Shown piece by piece: positions 15,501-22,749 of a stretch of 27,954 nt of DNA. Position 1 is the first letter of the stretch; every line of letters starts with the position of its first letter. The notes below the pieces were generated by a model. The model was not told the DNA's origin. It saw only the letters and a list, made by a program, of their open reading frames with translations, and did not search any database. Position numbers and translations under genes: made by a program. The DNA comes from CAYJLC01 sp044426355 (GTDB taxonomy: Bacteria; Bacillota; Clostridia; Oscillospirales; Butyricicoccaceae). The DNA lies in contig JAWXUO010000025.1 of NCBI GenBank assembly GCA_044426355.1, forward strand, positions 1 to 27,954. Direction: 5' to 3'.

Positions 15501-17294
15501 ACAGGTATAGCAATAATCGCTATTTCATCAGCACTTCTAATAATGTCGGTGGCAGTAAAAATGTTGGCTACGATGTCTTGGAGTGAAATGTCAAAAGGAT
15601 TAATAGGTATAGCTGGCTTATTAACTAGCGTTACGGTAGCTATGAATTTTATGCCAAATAATTTAGCATTAACTGGTGCAGGATTATTGGCTGTTTCAAC
15701 TTCGTTGGTAGTGATGTCAATGGCACTAAGTATAATGGGTAAAATGTCATGGGAAGAAATCGGAAAAGGTTTAATAACTCTAGGTGGAGCTATGGTAATA
15801 CTAGCATTAGGATTAAATGCCATGAGTGGTACAATCGGAGGGGCTACAGCTTTAACCGTGGCGTCTATCGGATTATCAGCTCTTACTCCAACATTAGTAA
15901 TTTTAGGAAAATTATCTTGGATTGAAATAGCGAAAGGGTTGATAGCATTAGCAGGTGCTATAACAATAATAGGTATAGCAGGATTAGTTTTAACACCAGT
16001 AGTTCCAACTATGTTAGCGTTAGGTGCAACTTTTGCCCTTATGGGGGCAGGTATGCTTGGTTTAGGAGTGGGACTAGGAGCAGTTGGTGTTGGTTTAGTA
16101 ACATTATCGACCTCTATCGCAGGAAGTTCGGCTGCTATAGTTGCTGGTATAACTGTTATTTTAGTAGGGGTAATAAATTTAATTCCAACAATGGCAGTTG
16201 CTGTAGGCGATGGAATAATAAGTATCGTTAGCGTATTATTAGAGGGAGTTCCTATTATAGGAGAAGCTTTTAAAACTGTTTTACTTACAATACTAGATGT
16301 TATAAACGAAGTTTTACCAGTATTGATAATAACAATATTTGAAGGCTTGGACTTGATTTTAATCAAAATGGTTAATTACACGCCATCGTTTATTGATTGT
16401 GGTATGAAAATAATACAAGGTTTTCTAAAAGGAGTTGCCGATAATATATCTAATGTTGTTGAAGAAGGCGTCAATGTAGTGTTGAATTTCCTAAAAGGTA
16501 TTTCTAATAAATTAGGAGATATTGTTGATACTGCATTCAACGTAATAATTTCATTTATTGATGGATTGGCGAACGCTATAAGGAAAAATGACGATGCTAT
16601 ATTTGATGCTTGTAAAAATTTAATAACAGCAATAACGTCGGCATTAACAAAACTAATAACTAGTACGATACCTGATATTGGCGTTAACATCATAAAAGGT
16701 CTTGTATCAGGTGTATCAAGTATGGCAAAATCGTTAATTAGTAGCGTATCAGGTGTGGTGAGCGATGCCATTAGTGCTGCTAAAAACTTATTGGGTATCA
16801 AATCACCATCAAGAGTGTTTAAAGAAATAGGTGTATTTACGGGCGAAGGACTTGTTATAGGAATGGATTCGATGGCTTCAAAAGTATCTAAATCTTCAGA
16901 AGGTATAGGCGAAGAAGCAATGGATTCGATGAGTAAAGCGTTATCTGGAATTTCAGATATTTTAGAGTGCGATGAGGATTTAAATCCAACTATAACTCCA
17001 GTGATAGATATGTCAAATGTCAATGACGAGTTATATTCGGTTTTTAATAAAAATCACGAATTAGACATCACGAGCAACGCAAAAAGTGCTTCTAGCGTTC
17101 AAACAGAAATAGCGACTGCTAGGGGAACTTCTAACGATTTACAAGAAGCCTCATCGTCTACTAATACGGATAACTCAACATTACAAATTACAAACCATTA
17201 TACGGTTAGAAATGATTCTGACATTAGAAAAATAAGCCAAGGGCAAAAGAACTTGTTAGACCGTTACAAATCTACGAAAGGAGTGTTAGTTTAA
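12585..17294 (+). CDS. Tape measure protein
   Basis: A 1,569-residue protein, by far the longest gene here, which sets tail length and is ejected at infection. Residues ~1-60 are a coiled N-terminus (VEMRFDNTAFEKNV); ~70-300 hold the conserved tape-measure domain (YETQMNSIQTIL, FTAAGVELDTSVSAIKGIA, ASTAMYQLSQAMAQGYVML). Residues 245-303 and 410-468 are a duplicated segment (DEMI..GSF...LS..W.T.D). Residues 816-1174 are six tandem hydrophobic repeats of about 60 residues; ~1200-1420 are further helices; ~1410-1440 hold LLGIKSPSRVFKEIGVFTGEGL, a motif common near tape-measure C-termini. At the usual ~0.15 nm per residue the tail would be about 235 nm. It overlaps the previous gene by 4 bases and the next by 1. 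Confidence 0.95.
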   Translation: MSTIDQRIVEMRFDNTAFEKNVSTSMSTLSKLKESLNLSGATKGLESINTATNNVNVSPLTSAVETISMKFSALEVIAVTALANITNSAINAGKQLLSAITIDPILSGFEEYETQMNSIQTILANTSKEGTTLNQVNAALDELNTYSDKTIYNFTEMTRNIGTFTAAGVELDTSVSAIKGIANLAAVSGSNSQQASTAMYQLSQAMAQGYVMLQDWNSVVNAGMGGQVFQDALTETARVHGIAIDEMIDAEGSFRSTLSNQWLTTDILIETLSKFTGDLSEAQLEQMGYTTEQVKEIMALGEMANDAATKVKTFTQLIDTLKEALQSGWSQSFRLIVGDFEEAKAVFTEISDVLGEIINASGEARNEVLTGGLSSGWKQFVSGASLDEDSLVTALREVATECGYTTEELDEMIETAGSFEKTLSSGWVTADMMGDALVNLTEKTKDLSDEQLAEAGYTREQINALGEFNNSIQNGSVSLDEYSDKLTQVSGRENLIQSLRNAFDALLSVITPIKDAFSSIFPPTTAEQVYKITEGIANFTESLILSESTSDKIQRTFSGLFAILNIVKSAFTAVGSVITSNADVAGRYVDCVLSITASIGDWIVNINNLITTNNVFSKGLQGLVDILSTLTSSFISLVKQIGQKINFTGFSEIGTTLQNVVFGMSTVTETAVDMKDGFTNSINSMSDTLEKSGFVIFLTFISDVMKNVGKTIVNVMSSISSSVKNTMLSISFDDITKFFNMIVSGGIGAGLINFFMSLSSAFSGFSDITEGIVDTFSQLEGVLKAYQSSLKADALMKIAVAIGILAVSLLVISTIDKEKMTSSITALTILFTGLISSLSLLNNAGSSLTGAFTTSALLISLSSAILLMSLALKTVSTIDGEQLQNGLTGMVALMGALVISAKLLSSSSSTMITGCTQMVAFAIALNILATACKKLSELSFEELVVGLTGVGILLAQMVIFVKSIGDTKTLISTGIAIIAISSALLIMSVAVKMLATMSWSEMSKGLIGIAGLLTSVTVAMNFMPNNLALTGAGLLAVSTSLVVMSMALSIMGKMSWEEIGKGLITLGGAMVILALGLNAMSGTIGGATALTVASIGLSALTPTLVILGKLSWIEIAKGLIALAGAITIIGIAGLVLTPVVPTMLALGATFALMGAGMLGLGVGLGAVGVGLVTLSTSIAGSSAAIVAGITVILVGVINLIPTMAVAVGDGIISIVSVLLEGVPIIGEAFKTVLLTILDVINEVLPVLIITIFEGLDLILIKMVNYTPSFIDCGMKIIQGFLKGVADNISNVVEEGVNVVLNFLKGISNKLGDIVDTAFNVIISFIDGLANAIRKNDDAIFDACKNLITAITSALTKLITSTIPDIGVNIIKGLVSGVSSMAKSLISSVSGVVSDAISAAKNLLGIKSPSRVFKEIGVFTGEGLVIGMDSMASKVSKSSEGIGEEAMDSMSKALSGISDILECDEDLNPTITPVIDMSNVNDELYSVFNKNHELDITSNAKSASSVQTEIATARGTSNDLQEASSSTNTDNSTLQITNHYTVRNDSDIRKISQGQKNLLDRYKSTKGVLV
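13317..13493 (+). repeat. Tape measure internal duplication, unit 1
   Basis: Encodes residues 245-303 (DEMIDAEGSF ... LGEM), visibly repeated at 410-468 (DEMIETAGSF ... LGEF). The DNA has diverged; the repeat is clear at protein level. Confidence 0.7.
13812..13988 (+). repeat. Tape measure internal duplication, unit 2
   Basis: Partner of 13317-13493. Shared features are DEMI, GSF, LS..W.T.D, the DLS(E/D).QL..(M/A)GYT.EQ core and the LGE end. Confidence 0.7.
15030..16106 (+). repeat. Six tandem hydrophobic repeats in the tape measure gene
   Basis: Encodes residues 816-1174. Units start at DKEKM, DGEQL, SFEEL, SWSEM, SWEEI and SWIEI, each followed by a GL(I/T)-type helix and two hydrophobic helices; unit length is 56-63 residues. 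These would be tail-lumen helices or membrane-entering segments. Confidence 0.75.
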
Positions 17295-18058
17295 TGATAG
17301 GTGCTTTTAAATTTAATGATATAGATAGCAGTTCCTTTGAACTCATCTGTAAATCTGTAAAAAGACCATTACTTCCAGCTAAAAAAAATAAAAGAGTAAA
17401 TATTGCAAGTGTTTCAGGCGTATATGATTTCCCAGATAATGAGTATGATATACGTTATATAAATATGAGTATTACATATTTAGGGAAAAGTTTTGATGAA
17501 CTGAGGTCACGAGCTAGAGAAATAGCAAATTGGTTAAGTGCTTCTGATTGGTGTAAATTAATTATAAATGATGAAAGTGACAAATATTATCTTGCTAAAG
17601 TTGTAGACGAGATTGATTTAGACACTATGCTAGAAGCAGGAATAGCTGAAATATCTTTTGAATGTCAACCTTTCGCATATTCAGTTGAGAACTCAATTCA
17701 CATGGTAAACATTCAAGGTGAAGAGGGAGAATTAAATTTTACTAACAACGGGACAAGGGTTATAAATTACCTTTGTCCTATTGGAAGTATGTCTAAGGTG
17801 TACGTCGAGGGTAGTTGGGATTCGATAAATATTGCAATTAATGATAAAAACATAGATTATAATTATTCAAGCAGTGGTTTACTTATGATAGACAACATAG
17901 AAATGGAAATAATGCTTAATAGCGAAAGTATATTTAAAGATGTATCAGGTGACATAGATAGCTTTTTTCACATAAATAGTGGAGATAATTATATGATGGT
18001 CACGGGGTCTAATTTAAACGTAAAGGTTTCGATAGAATACATACCTATGTGGTTGTAA
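17294..18058 (+). CDS. Distal tail protein (Dit)
   Basis: A 254-residue protein with the sipho_tail pattern: an N-terminal FNDIDSSSFELICKSVKRPL, then RYINMSITYLGKSFDELRSRAREIANWL and YYLAKVVDEIDLDTMLEAGIAEISFECQPFAY, which close the ring-forming domain. The C-terminal ~110 residues are a beta-rich galectin-like region. Dit forms the hexameric hub joining tail tube and tip. It follows the tape measure with a 1-base stop/start overlap and precedes Tal, the canonical order. Length fits. Assignment is strong from pattern plus position. Confidence 0.85.
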   Translation: MIGAFKFNDIDSSSFELICKSVKRPLLPAKKNKRVNIASVSGVYDFPDNEYDIRYINMSITYLGKSFDELRSRAREIANWLSASDWCKLIINDESDKYYLAKVVDEIDLDTMLEAGIAEISFECQPFAYSVENSIHMVNIQGEEGELNFTNNGTRVINYLCPIGSMSKVYVEGSWDSINIAINDKNIDYNYSSSGLLMIDNIEMEIMLNSESIFKDVSGDIDSFFHINSGDNYMMVTGSNLNVKVSIEYIPMWL

Positions 18059-18067
18059 GGAGTTTAT

Positions 18068-20035
18068 ATGATAAAAATATTAAATTCAAATTTTGAACGT
18101 CTTGCGATTATAAAAGATATAATATCATCTAATCGCTATGAAGAAATTAATGGAGAAAACACATTAGATTTCACTGCTATTCTTACAGAGAAAAACCACA
18201 CTATGATTACAGAAGACTCTATTATGGAGTATGATGATGACTATTTCGATATAGCATATCTTAGAAAAAGTTTAAATGCAGATGGTACTTATACAATAGA
18301 AGTGCAGGCGGAACACGTATCATACAGGCTAAACAATTCTACGTATAATGTGGATTATTTTACAGAATACGGTTATCCGAATTACATACTAACTAAAGTA
18401 TTAGAAGACACTGAAATACAAGTAGGAGATGTTGAATTTTATGATTTAATCACTTATTCGGCACAAGAAGCAAAAAGTAGGCGACAATTACTCATGGAGT
18501 TAGCGTCATACATAGGAGCAGAAATAAAGTTTGAAAAATTTAAAATAGATTTGGTACAGCACATAGGGTCTACTGAAGCTAAAAACGTCGTCAAAGGTAA
18601 AAATATAAGTGTTATATCTAAAGCTGTAGATAAACGAAACTTGAACGAAGATGGTGAACCTACTATATCTTATGAGTGTACGCCTATCTCATTGTCTACG
18701 GATACATATTTGTTAGGTGATGAGATACTTTTATTACATACAGAACTAGGTATAAAAGAGGAATTAAGAGTTGTCAGCATAAACAAAGATGTGATGGACG
18801 ACTCTTTAACAACTTTACAATTCTCTAAATATGTAGATGGGCTTGCAAGCTCTTTGTATCAAATCGAAACGTCATCGGTATCAAAAGATGCGAATTACAA
18901 TGGCGTTAGAATAGGACCTGAATATGGTTTTGAAGCTGTAAGAAATGATAATTTAGCTAGAGCATATTTTAGAAGCGATAGAATGGCTTTTCAAAGTGGT
19001 GATGGAAGTGGTACAACTTGGAAAGACAGGTTATATTACGATTACAATTCTGATACAGACGAAACCGTGTTGGTTTTTGATGGTAAGTTATCAGCTGATG
19101 TAATAACTGCCGTATCAGCTGTAATAACTCCTAATTTATATGCCGAAAAAGGCACTATATCCGAGCTTACAGTAGACCAACTAGACACGTCAACCAAAAT
19201 ACAAAATTATTTAAATGAAATTAAGTCGGACGTAAATTATATAAAAATAATAGGTCAAACAATCCAATTTATAACAGCTATAGTATCTGCACATTATCAA
19301 AGTATATATCAGTCTGATGGTTTTTGGGATATGGTGTCGAATGAACATAGAACAACATATTATACTAGTATTAATGTTTCAGATACTAATGGTTCGATAA
19401 CATACTCGAATGGTTTGGAAAGTGATGCGTGGAGTGCTTATAACGCAGGTAGAATTTATTGTAGACTTAGTGATAAATCGTTTTATAAACTTACAAAAAT
19501 TACATCTAGTGCCTTAGTGTATTACGACGTGTACGAAGTTATGGAAACGGATATTGATTACGAACATGTGAAAAACAGAAATGGTAGTTTGTTATATTGG
19601 ACTGATTCAACTTTTGAAATACCAACAACTGAAGAAACGGATTATCCAACGTATTCTTACATATACAACGAAAACGTAAAGATGGAATACACTTTCTGTA
19701 TTGACCCTGATAGTGGAGAATATGTTCCATCTATAACGTTGGGAGCTGGAACTGGTAACGGAAGTAAATCAAAAGGATACATACGAAAATTAACTGACGG
19801 GGTGTATATCGATTATTACACATCAGATACTGGAGAACTTAGAAGAATAGCATTAACAGATAACGGGGTAATTATAACTCCGTTAGAGTTAGAAAGTATA
19901 TCTTTTGACGATTCTGGTTTTGACGCTAAATATACAGGTTCTGAAATATCTTACTTATGGGAAAAAGACGCCCAAGGTAGGATAACTGAACTTAGAACAT
20001 TAACAGGTGAAAAGATACCAATAAATTGGGGTTAG
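18068..20035 (+). CDS. Tail-tip protein (Tal / phage minor structural protein)
   Basis: A 655-residue protein. The N-terminal ~280 residues match the gp27-like prophage tail domain: MIKILNSNFERLAIIKDI, FTAILTEKNHTMITEDSIMEYDD, and VQAEHVSYRLNNSTYNV, the E-H-ysY.L signature. A conserved-type start of the next section (VRIGPEYGFEAVRNDNLARAY..) leads into a coiled-coil region (~370-430) and a beta C-terminus. No endopeptidase or lytic motif was recognised, so it may be structural only. It should cap the tube below Dit and carry the receptor-binding parts. SD AAGGAGTT precedes the ATG. Confidence 0.83.
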   Translation: MIKILNSNFERLAIIKDIISSNRYEEINGENTLDFTAILTEKNHTMITEDSIMEYDDDYFDIAYLRKSLNADGTYTIEVQAEHVSYRLNNSTYNVDYFTEYGYPNYILTKVLEDTEIQVGDVEFYDLITYSAQEAKSRRQLLMELASYIGAEIKFEKFKIDLVQHIGSTEAKNVVKGKNISVISKAVDKRNLNEDGEPTISYECTPISLSTDTYLLGDEILLLHTELGIKEELRVVSINKDVMDDSLTTLQFSKYVDGLASSLYQIETSSVSKDANYNGVRIGPEYGFEAVRNDNLARAYFRSDRMAFQSGDGSGTTWKDRLYYDYNSDTDETVLVFDGKLSADVITAVSAVITPNLYAEKGTISELTVDQLDTSTKIQNYLNEIKSDVNYIKIIGQTIQFITAIVSAHYQSIYQSDGFWDMVSNEHRTTYYTSINVSDTNGSITYSNGLESDAWSAYNAGRIYCRLSDKSFYKLTKITSSALVYYDVYEVMETDIDYEHVKNRNGSLLYWTDSTFEIPTTEETDYPTYSYIYNENVKMEYTFCIDPDSGEYVPSITLGAGTGNGSKSKGYIRKLTDGVYIDYYTSDTGELRRIALTDNGVIITPLELESISFDDSGFDAKYTGSEISYLWEKDAQGRITELRTLTGEKIPINWG

Positions 20036-20047
20036 GAGGATAAAATA

Positions 20048-20620
20048 ATGTCAGATATAGATTTTCAAAATGGATTTATATGTGGTATGGCAACTAGAGG
20101 TTTGGTTAAAAGTGGACAATCATACGAACCATTAGTTTGGTGCGATGTAGGAAATTACGATTATTTTTATATAGATTTCTACAAAGCTGTTTCACCATTT
20201 ACATTAACTATGTTGACTTCGTCTATAGTCGTAAGAACTTTGTCTAATAAAGAGATAATAAGGTTTGAAAAAATATCAAATAGCGTGTTTAAAATATATT
20301 GTGATATATCAGATGGAAGTCGAGGAGTGATAATGACGAACCATAGTCAATCTTACCTAAATTTTACTAGTGGTATTAGGGTCTATGCGTTTGTAATCAC
20401 CTTTTATCCTACTGGTATGGAGTATAACACGGACCTCGCTTATGTATTTGATGATGTAAATTATACTAATGTAAATCAGGAACTATTAAAAGATGTGGAA
20501 AACGTAGACTTTAAAATACGACAAAACTCTAAGTATAATTTTATGGATAAAACTACCTATGCGTCAACAAATAATCTTAAAGGTACGGATAATGTAACAA
20601 TCGAATTATTTTCGATATAA
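20048..20620 (+). CDS. Hypothetical distal tail protein
   Basis: A 190-residue, mainly beta, aromatic-rich protein. The N-terminal DIDFQNGFICGMATRG is a short motif I recall at the start of tail proteins in Clostridia phages; the rest was not recognised. It lies between Tal and the last tail protein with an AGGAGG SD and short gaps, so a baseplate or tail-fibre role is likely by position. No signal peptide or membrane segment. Function is unproven. Confidence 0.6.
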   Translation: MSDIDFQNGFICGMATRGLVKSGQSYEPLVWCDVGNYDYFYIDFYKAVSPFTLTMLTSSIVVRTLSNKEIIRFEKISNSVFKIYCDISDGSRGVIMTNHSQSYLNFTSGIRVYAFVITFYPTGMEYNTDLAYVFDDVNYTNVNQELLKDVENVDFKIRQNSKYNFMDKTTYASTNNLKGTDNVTIELFSI

Positions 20621-20634
20621 AGAAAGGATGTTAT

Positions 20635-21975
20635 ATGATACAAGATAAAGTAAATTTTAGTTCTCCTAAATATAAAGCAATAGGAAAACCAAGCATAATA
20701 ATAAAACAAGGCGAAGATGTTGTGTATGAACATCACGGTAAAAATGCGTTTAACACAGATGTATTTAAGTTAGTAACTTGGACATCGGTTATTCAAGCAT
20801 CTAGGTTAGTATTGCTTAGTACGAAGACCGAAACAAACCCATTTCCTCCGAATGGATTATGTGATTTTAGCAATCATTTATTAAGTATTGCTACTCCGAC
20901 AACTACATCATCAGACACATTTAATGCTTCGTATAATCCTTATATCCAAGTATTAGCGTCGAGAACAGAAAAAAATAAGATTAAATGGGTGTTTGCATAT
21001 AATTACACACCAGAGCAAGGAAACGGCGAAATAAAAAGTATTAGATTATACGCACATCAACCTTATGAACGACATATATACAATAGATACACCGAAGGAA
21101 ATTTACCGGTATGCGTAAATGGAAAATATGGGTATAGTATATCAAGTAATGTAATAACTGTTACCGATAAAACGTATAGCATAGTTAAAACCATAACGTT
21201 ACAATCAACAAGCGACGCATTTACAGAATCTGGTATTGATAGTACAGTTTATTATTATTCGAGTACAACGACACACAATTATTACAAAAAAGAAACAGTG
21301 TATATGATTTATGCTAGAAGTAGATATGCGACAAACGGATTATATACGCATGTAATATATGCTAAAAAATTCTTGTGGGACTCTGAAACATATACTAGCT
21401 TTCAAAAAGTGTGCGAAGTTGAAAGTTCGACCACCACGTATAGTTATGCGTCAGCTGTTTATTATAACGAAACATTAGTTTTTGCTGATGGGACAGGAAC
21501 AGCATCGTCCGTAGGTTTTTATATCGTGACTGGTAACGAGATAGTGGAAGTCGAAAACACCTCGGTTTACAAATGTTATAACATGGCATGTAGAGGTTGT
21601 TATAGAACAGGGTCTACGTCGTGGATTAGTGGGAGTACAACTGGGGTAATGAATTATGTGAATGACGAACTGATATGTGTTAGTAAAGCTATATATGCAG
21701 GACTGTCTATGCTGGATCCCACTAAATATAGGTATGCTGCGTCATCAAGCATAGCAATAAGCGCAGCAATGTTAGCATCCACATCATCTAATCAAAGTTC
21801 ATCACTTCATTTATTCGATGATGGTTGTTGTGGCGATTATTATGGTAATTCGACATACGGCTCAAACTATATGATGCCCGTGGTGGCAGCATATAATTTG
21901 CCAGAAACCGTAGTGAAAACATCAGATCAAACAATGACTATAACATACGAAATAGAAGTTACGATAGATGAATAA
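20635..21975 (+). CDS. Putative receptor-binding / tail fibre protein
   Basis: A 446-residue protein, the last tail gene before the holin and hence the usual receptor-binding slot. It is Ser/Thr/Tyr-rich and beta-strand-rich (DSTVYYYSSTTTHNYYKK, TYSYASAVYYNETLVFADG), as tail fibres and adhesins are. The C-terminal LPETVVKTSDQTMTITYEIEV resembles ends of phage tail proteins that attach to a partner. Unusual for a virion tip are cysteine clusters: CYNMACRGCYR at residues ~318-328 and DDGCCGDYYG at ~398-407. SD AAAGGATG precedes the ATG. No family is firmly recognised; the function comes from position and composition. Confidence 0.55.
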   Translation: MIQDKVNFSSPKYKAIGKPSIIIKQGEDVVYEHHGKNAFNTDVFKLVTWTSVIQASRLVLLSTKTETNPFPPNGLCDFSNHLLSIATPTTTSSDTFNASYNPYIQVLASRTEKNKIKWVFAYNYTPEQGNGEIKSIRLYAHQPYERHIYNRYTEGNLPVCVNGKYGYSISSNVITVTDKTYSIVKTITLQSTSDAFTESGIDSTVYYYSSTTTHNYYKKETVYMIYARSRYATNGLYTHVIYAKKFLWDSETYTSFQKVCEVESSTTTYSYASAVYYNETLVFADGTGTASSVGFYIVTGNEIVEVENTSVYKCYNMACRGCYRTGSTSWISGSTTGVMNYVNDELICVSKAIYAGLSMLDPTKYRYAASSSIAISAAMLASTSSNQSSSLHLFDDGCCGDYYGNSTYGSNYMMPVVAAYNLPETVVKTSDQTMTITYEIEVTIDE

Positions 21976-21987
21976 AAGGAGGTTTAT

Positions 21988-22446
21988 ATGAAAGATGAAT
22001 TAATTGAGGTGAAAGCTGTTTTTGTAGCTTTTTTCACTTTTTTAAATATAAAATTAGGTTCGTACGCAATGCCGATATACATGCTTTTATGTATGGAAAT
22101 TTTAGATTACATAACAGGGATATGGGCTGCACCATATCGTGATGAAAAGATAACTTCTTATAAAAGCTTTAGAGGTATTTTGAAAAAAGTTTGCATTTTA
22201 CTATTAGTTGGTGTTGGTATAATAATAGACTGGTTAATTTTATATGCTGGTGATAGTATAGGTATAAATCTGAACGACATTGGTATAAAATACGCCTTTA
22301 CATCGGTTATAGCGATATGGCTTATAGCTAACGAAATAATAAGTTTTTTAGAAAATTTAATAGACATAGGAGTAGCCGTTCCTAGTTTTCTGAAAACTGC
22401 TATTGACAAAATCAAAAGTTCTACGGACGATTATACTCAACAATGA
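21988..22446 (+). CDS. Phage holin (holin 4 / toxin secretion type)
   Basis: A 152-residue membrane protein with an N-terminal hydrophobic segment (~10-50), the LCMEILDYITGIWAA motif (the D.lTG.l.a signature of the phage_holin_4 family), then hydrophobic segments ~65-90 (VCILLLVGVGIIIDWLIL) and ~100-125, and a polar C-terminal tail. Holins of this type form the membrane lesion that frees the endolysin. It has an excellent SD (AAAGGAGG) and is followed by a strong terminator, so it ends the late operon. The amidase it should serve lies far upstream, before the tape measure. Assignment is secure. Confidence 0.88.
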   Translation: MKDELIEVKAVFVAFFTFLNIKLGSYAMPIYMLLCMEILDYITGIWAAPYRDEKITSYKSFRGILKKVCILLLVGVGIIIDWLILYAGDSIGINLNDIGIKYAFTSVIAIWLIANEIISFLENLIDIGVAVPSFLKTAIDKIKSSTDDYTQQ

Positions 22447-22453
22447 TTTAAAT

Positions 22454-22504
22454 AAAAAACAAGCCGAAATAAACGTACTACAATGTTTACAAGGCTTGTT
22501 TTTT
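22454..22504 (+). terminator. Intrinsic terminator at the end of the late operon
   Basis: AAAAAACAAGCC (22454-22465) is perfectly complementary to GGCTTGTTTTTT (22493-22504); the T run belongs to the 3' arm. The 27-base loop holds a second small stem (AAAC...GTTT). The symmetric A/T tracts mean it could act on both strands. Confidence 0.82.
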
Positions 22505-22555
22505 ATACATATAACAACTAAAACTCACATATAAAATAATAACGGAGGTGAATTT

Positions 22556-22684
22556 ATGGAGATGACTAAAAAATTAGAAATTGAAATAAAACTGAAAGTG
22601 AATGAAAATCTTTATAAGAAAAATGCCATAACCGAAGAAATGTACATAAAAGCGAAAGAGCTTATTTTAAAATCGTATAAATAA
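22556..22684 (+). CDS. Small SHOCT-like protein upstream of the recombinase
   Basis: A 42-residue protein (MEMTKKLEIEIKLKVNENLY...) with a very strong SD (CGGAGGTGA) about 4 bases before the ATG. Its second half, KKNAITEEMYIKAKELILK, fits the short C-terminal helix pattern of SHOCT-type domains (L...G.ITe.Ey...K..LL). Similar tiny genes often precede serine recombinases in Clostridia mobile elements; whether they affect integration direction is unknown. It lies between the late-operon terminator and the recombinase promoter, so it may belong to a different transcript from either. The gene is supported by SD and motif; the function is not known. Confidence 0.65.
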   Translation: MEMTKKLEIEIKLKVNENLYKKNAITEEMYIKAKELILKSYK

Positions 22685-22687
22685 ATG

Positions 22688-22716
22688 TTGATTATATTTT
22701 TAGTTTATGTTATTAT
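22688..22716 (+). promoter_or_regulatory. SigA-type promoter for the serine recombinase
   Basis: TTGATT (22688-22693), a 17-base spacer, and TATTAT (22711-22716) preceded by an extended -10 TG at 22708-22709. Transcription would start near 22723, just before the AAAAAGGAG ribosome site of the recombinase. It overlaps the stop region of the 42-residue gene. Confidence 0.65.
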
Positions 22717-22749
22717 AAAATAAAAAGCAACAAAAAGGAGTGTTTAAAA

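Noticed and set aside
14942..16366. 474-codon open frame on the minus strand inside the tape measure gene
   Set aside because: It mirrors the hydrophobic repeat region, so its composition (I, A, N, P, T rich) is just the complement of Leu/Ile/Gly-rich codons. No SD, no recognisable domain, and the + strand gene is certain.
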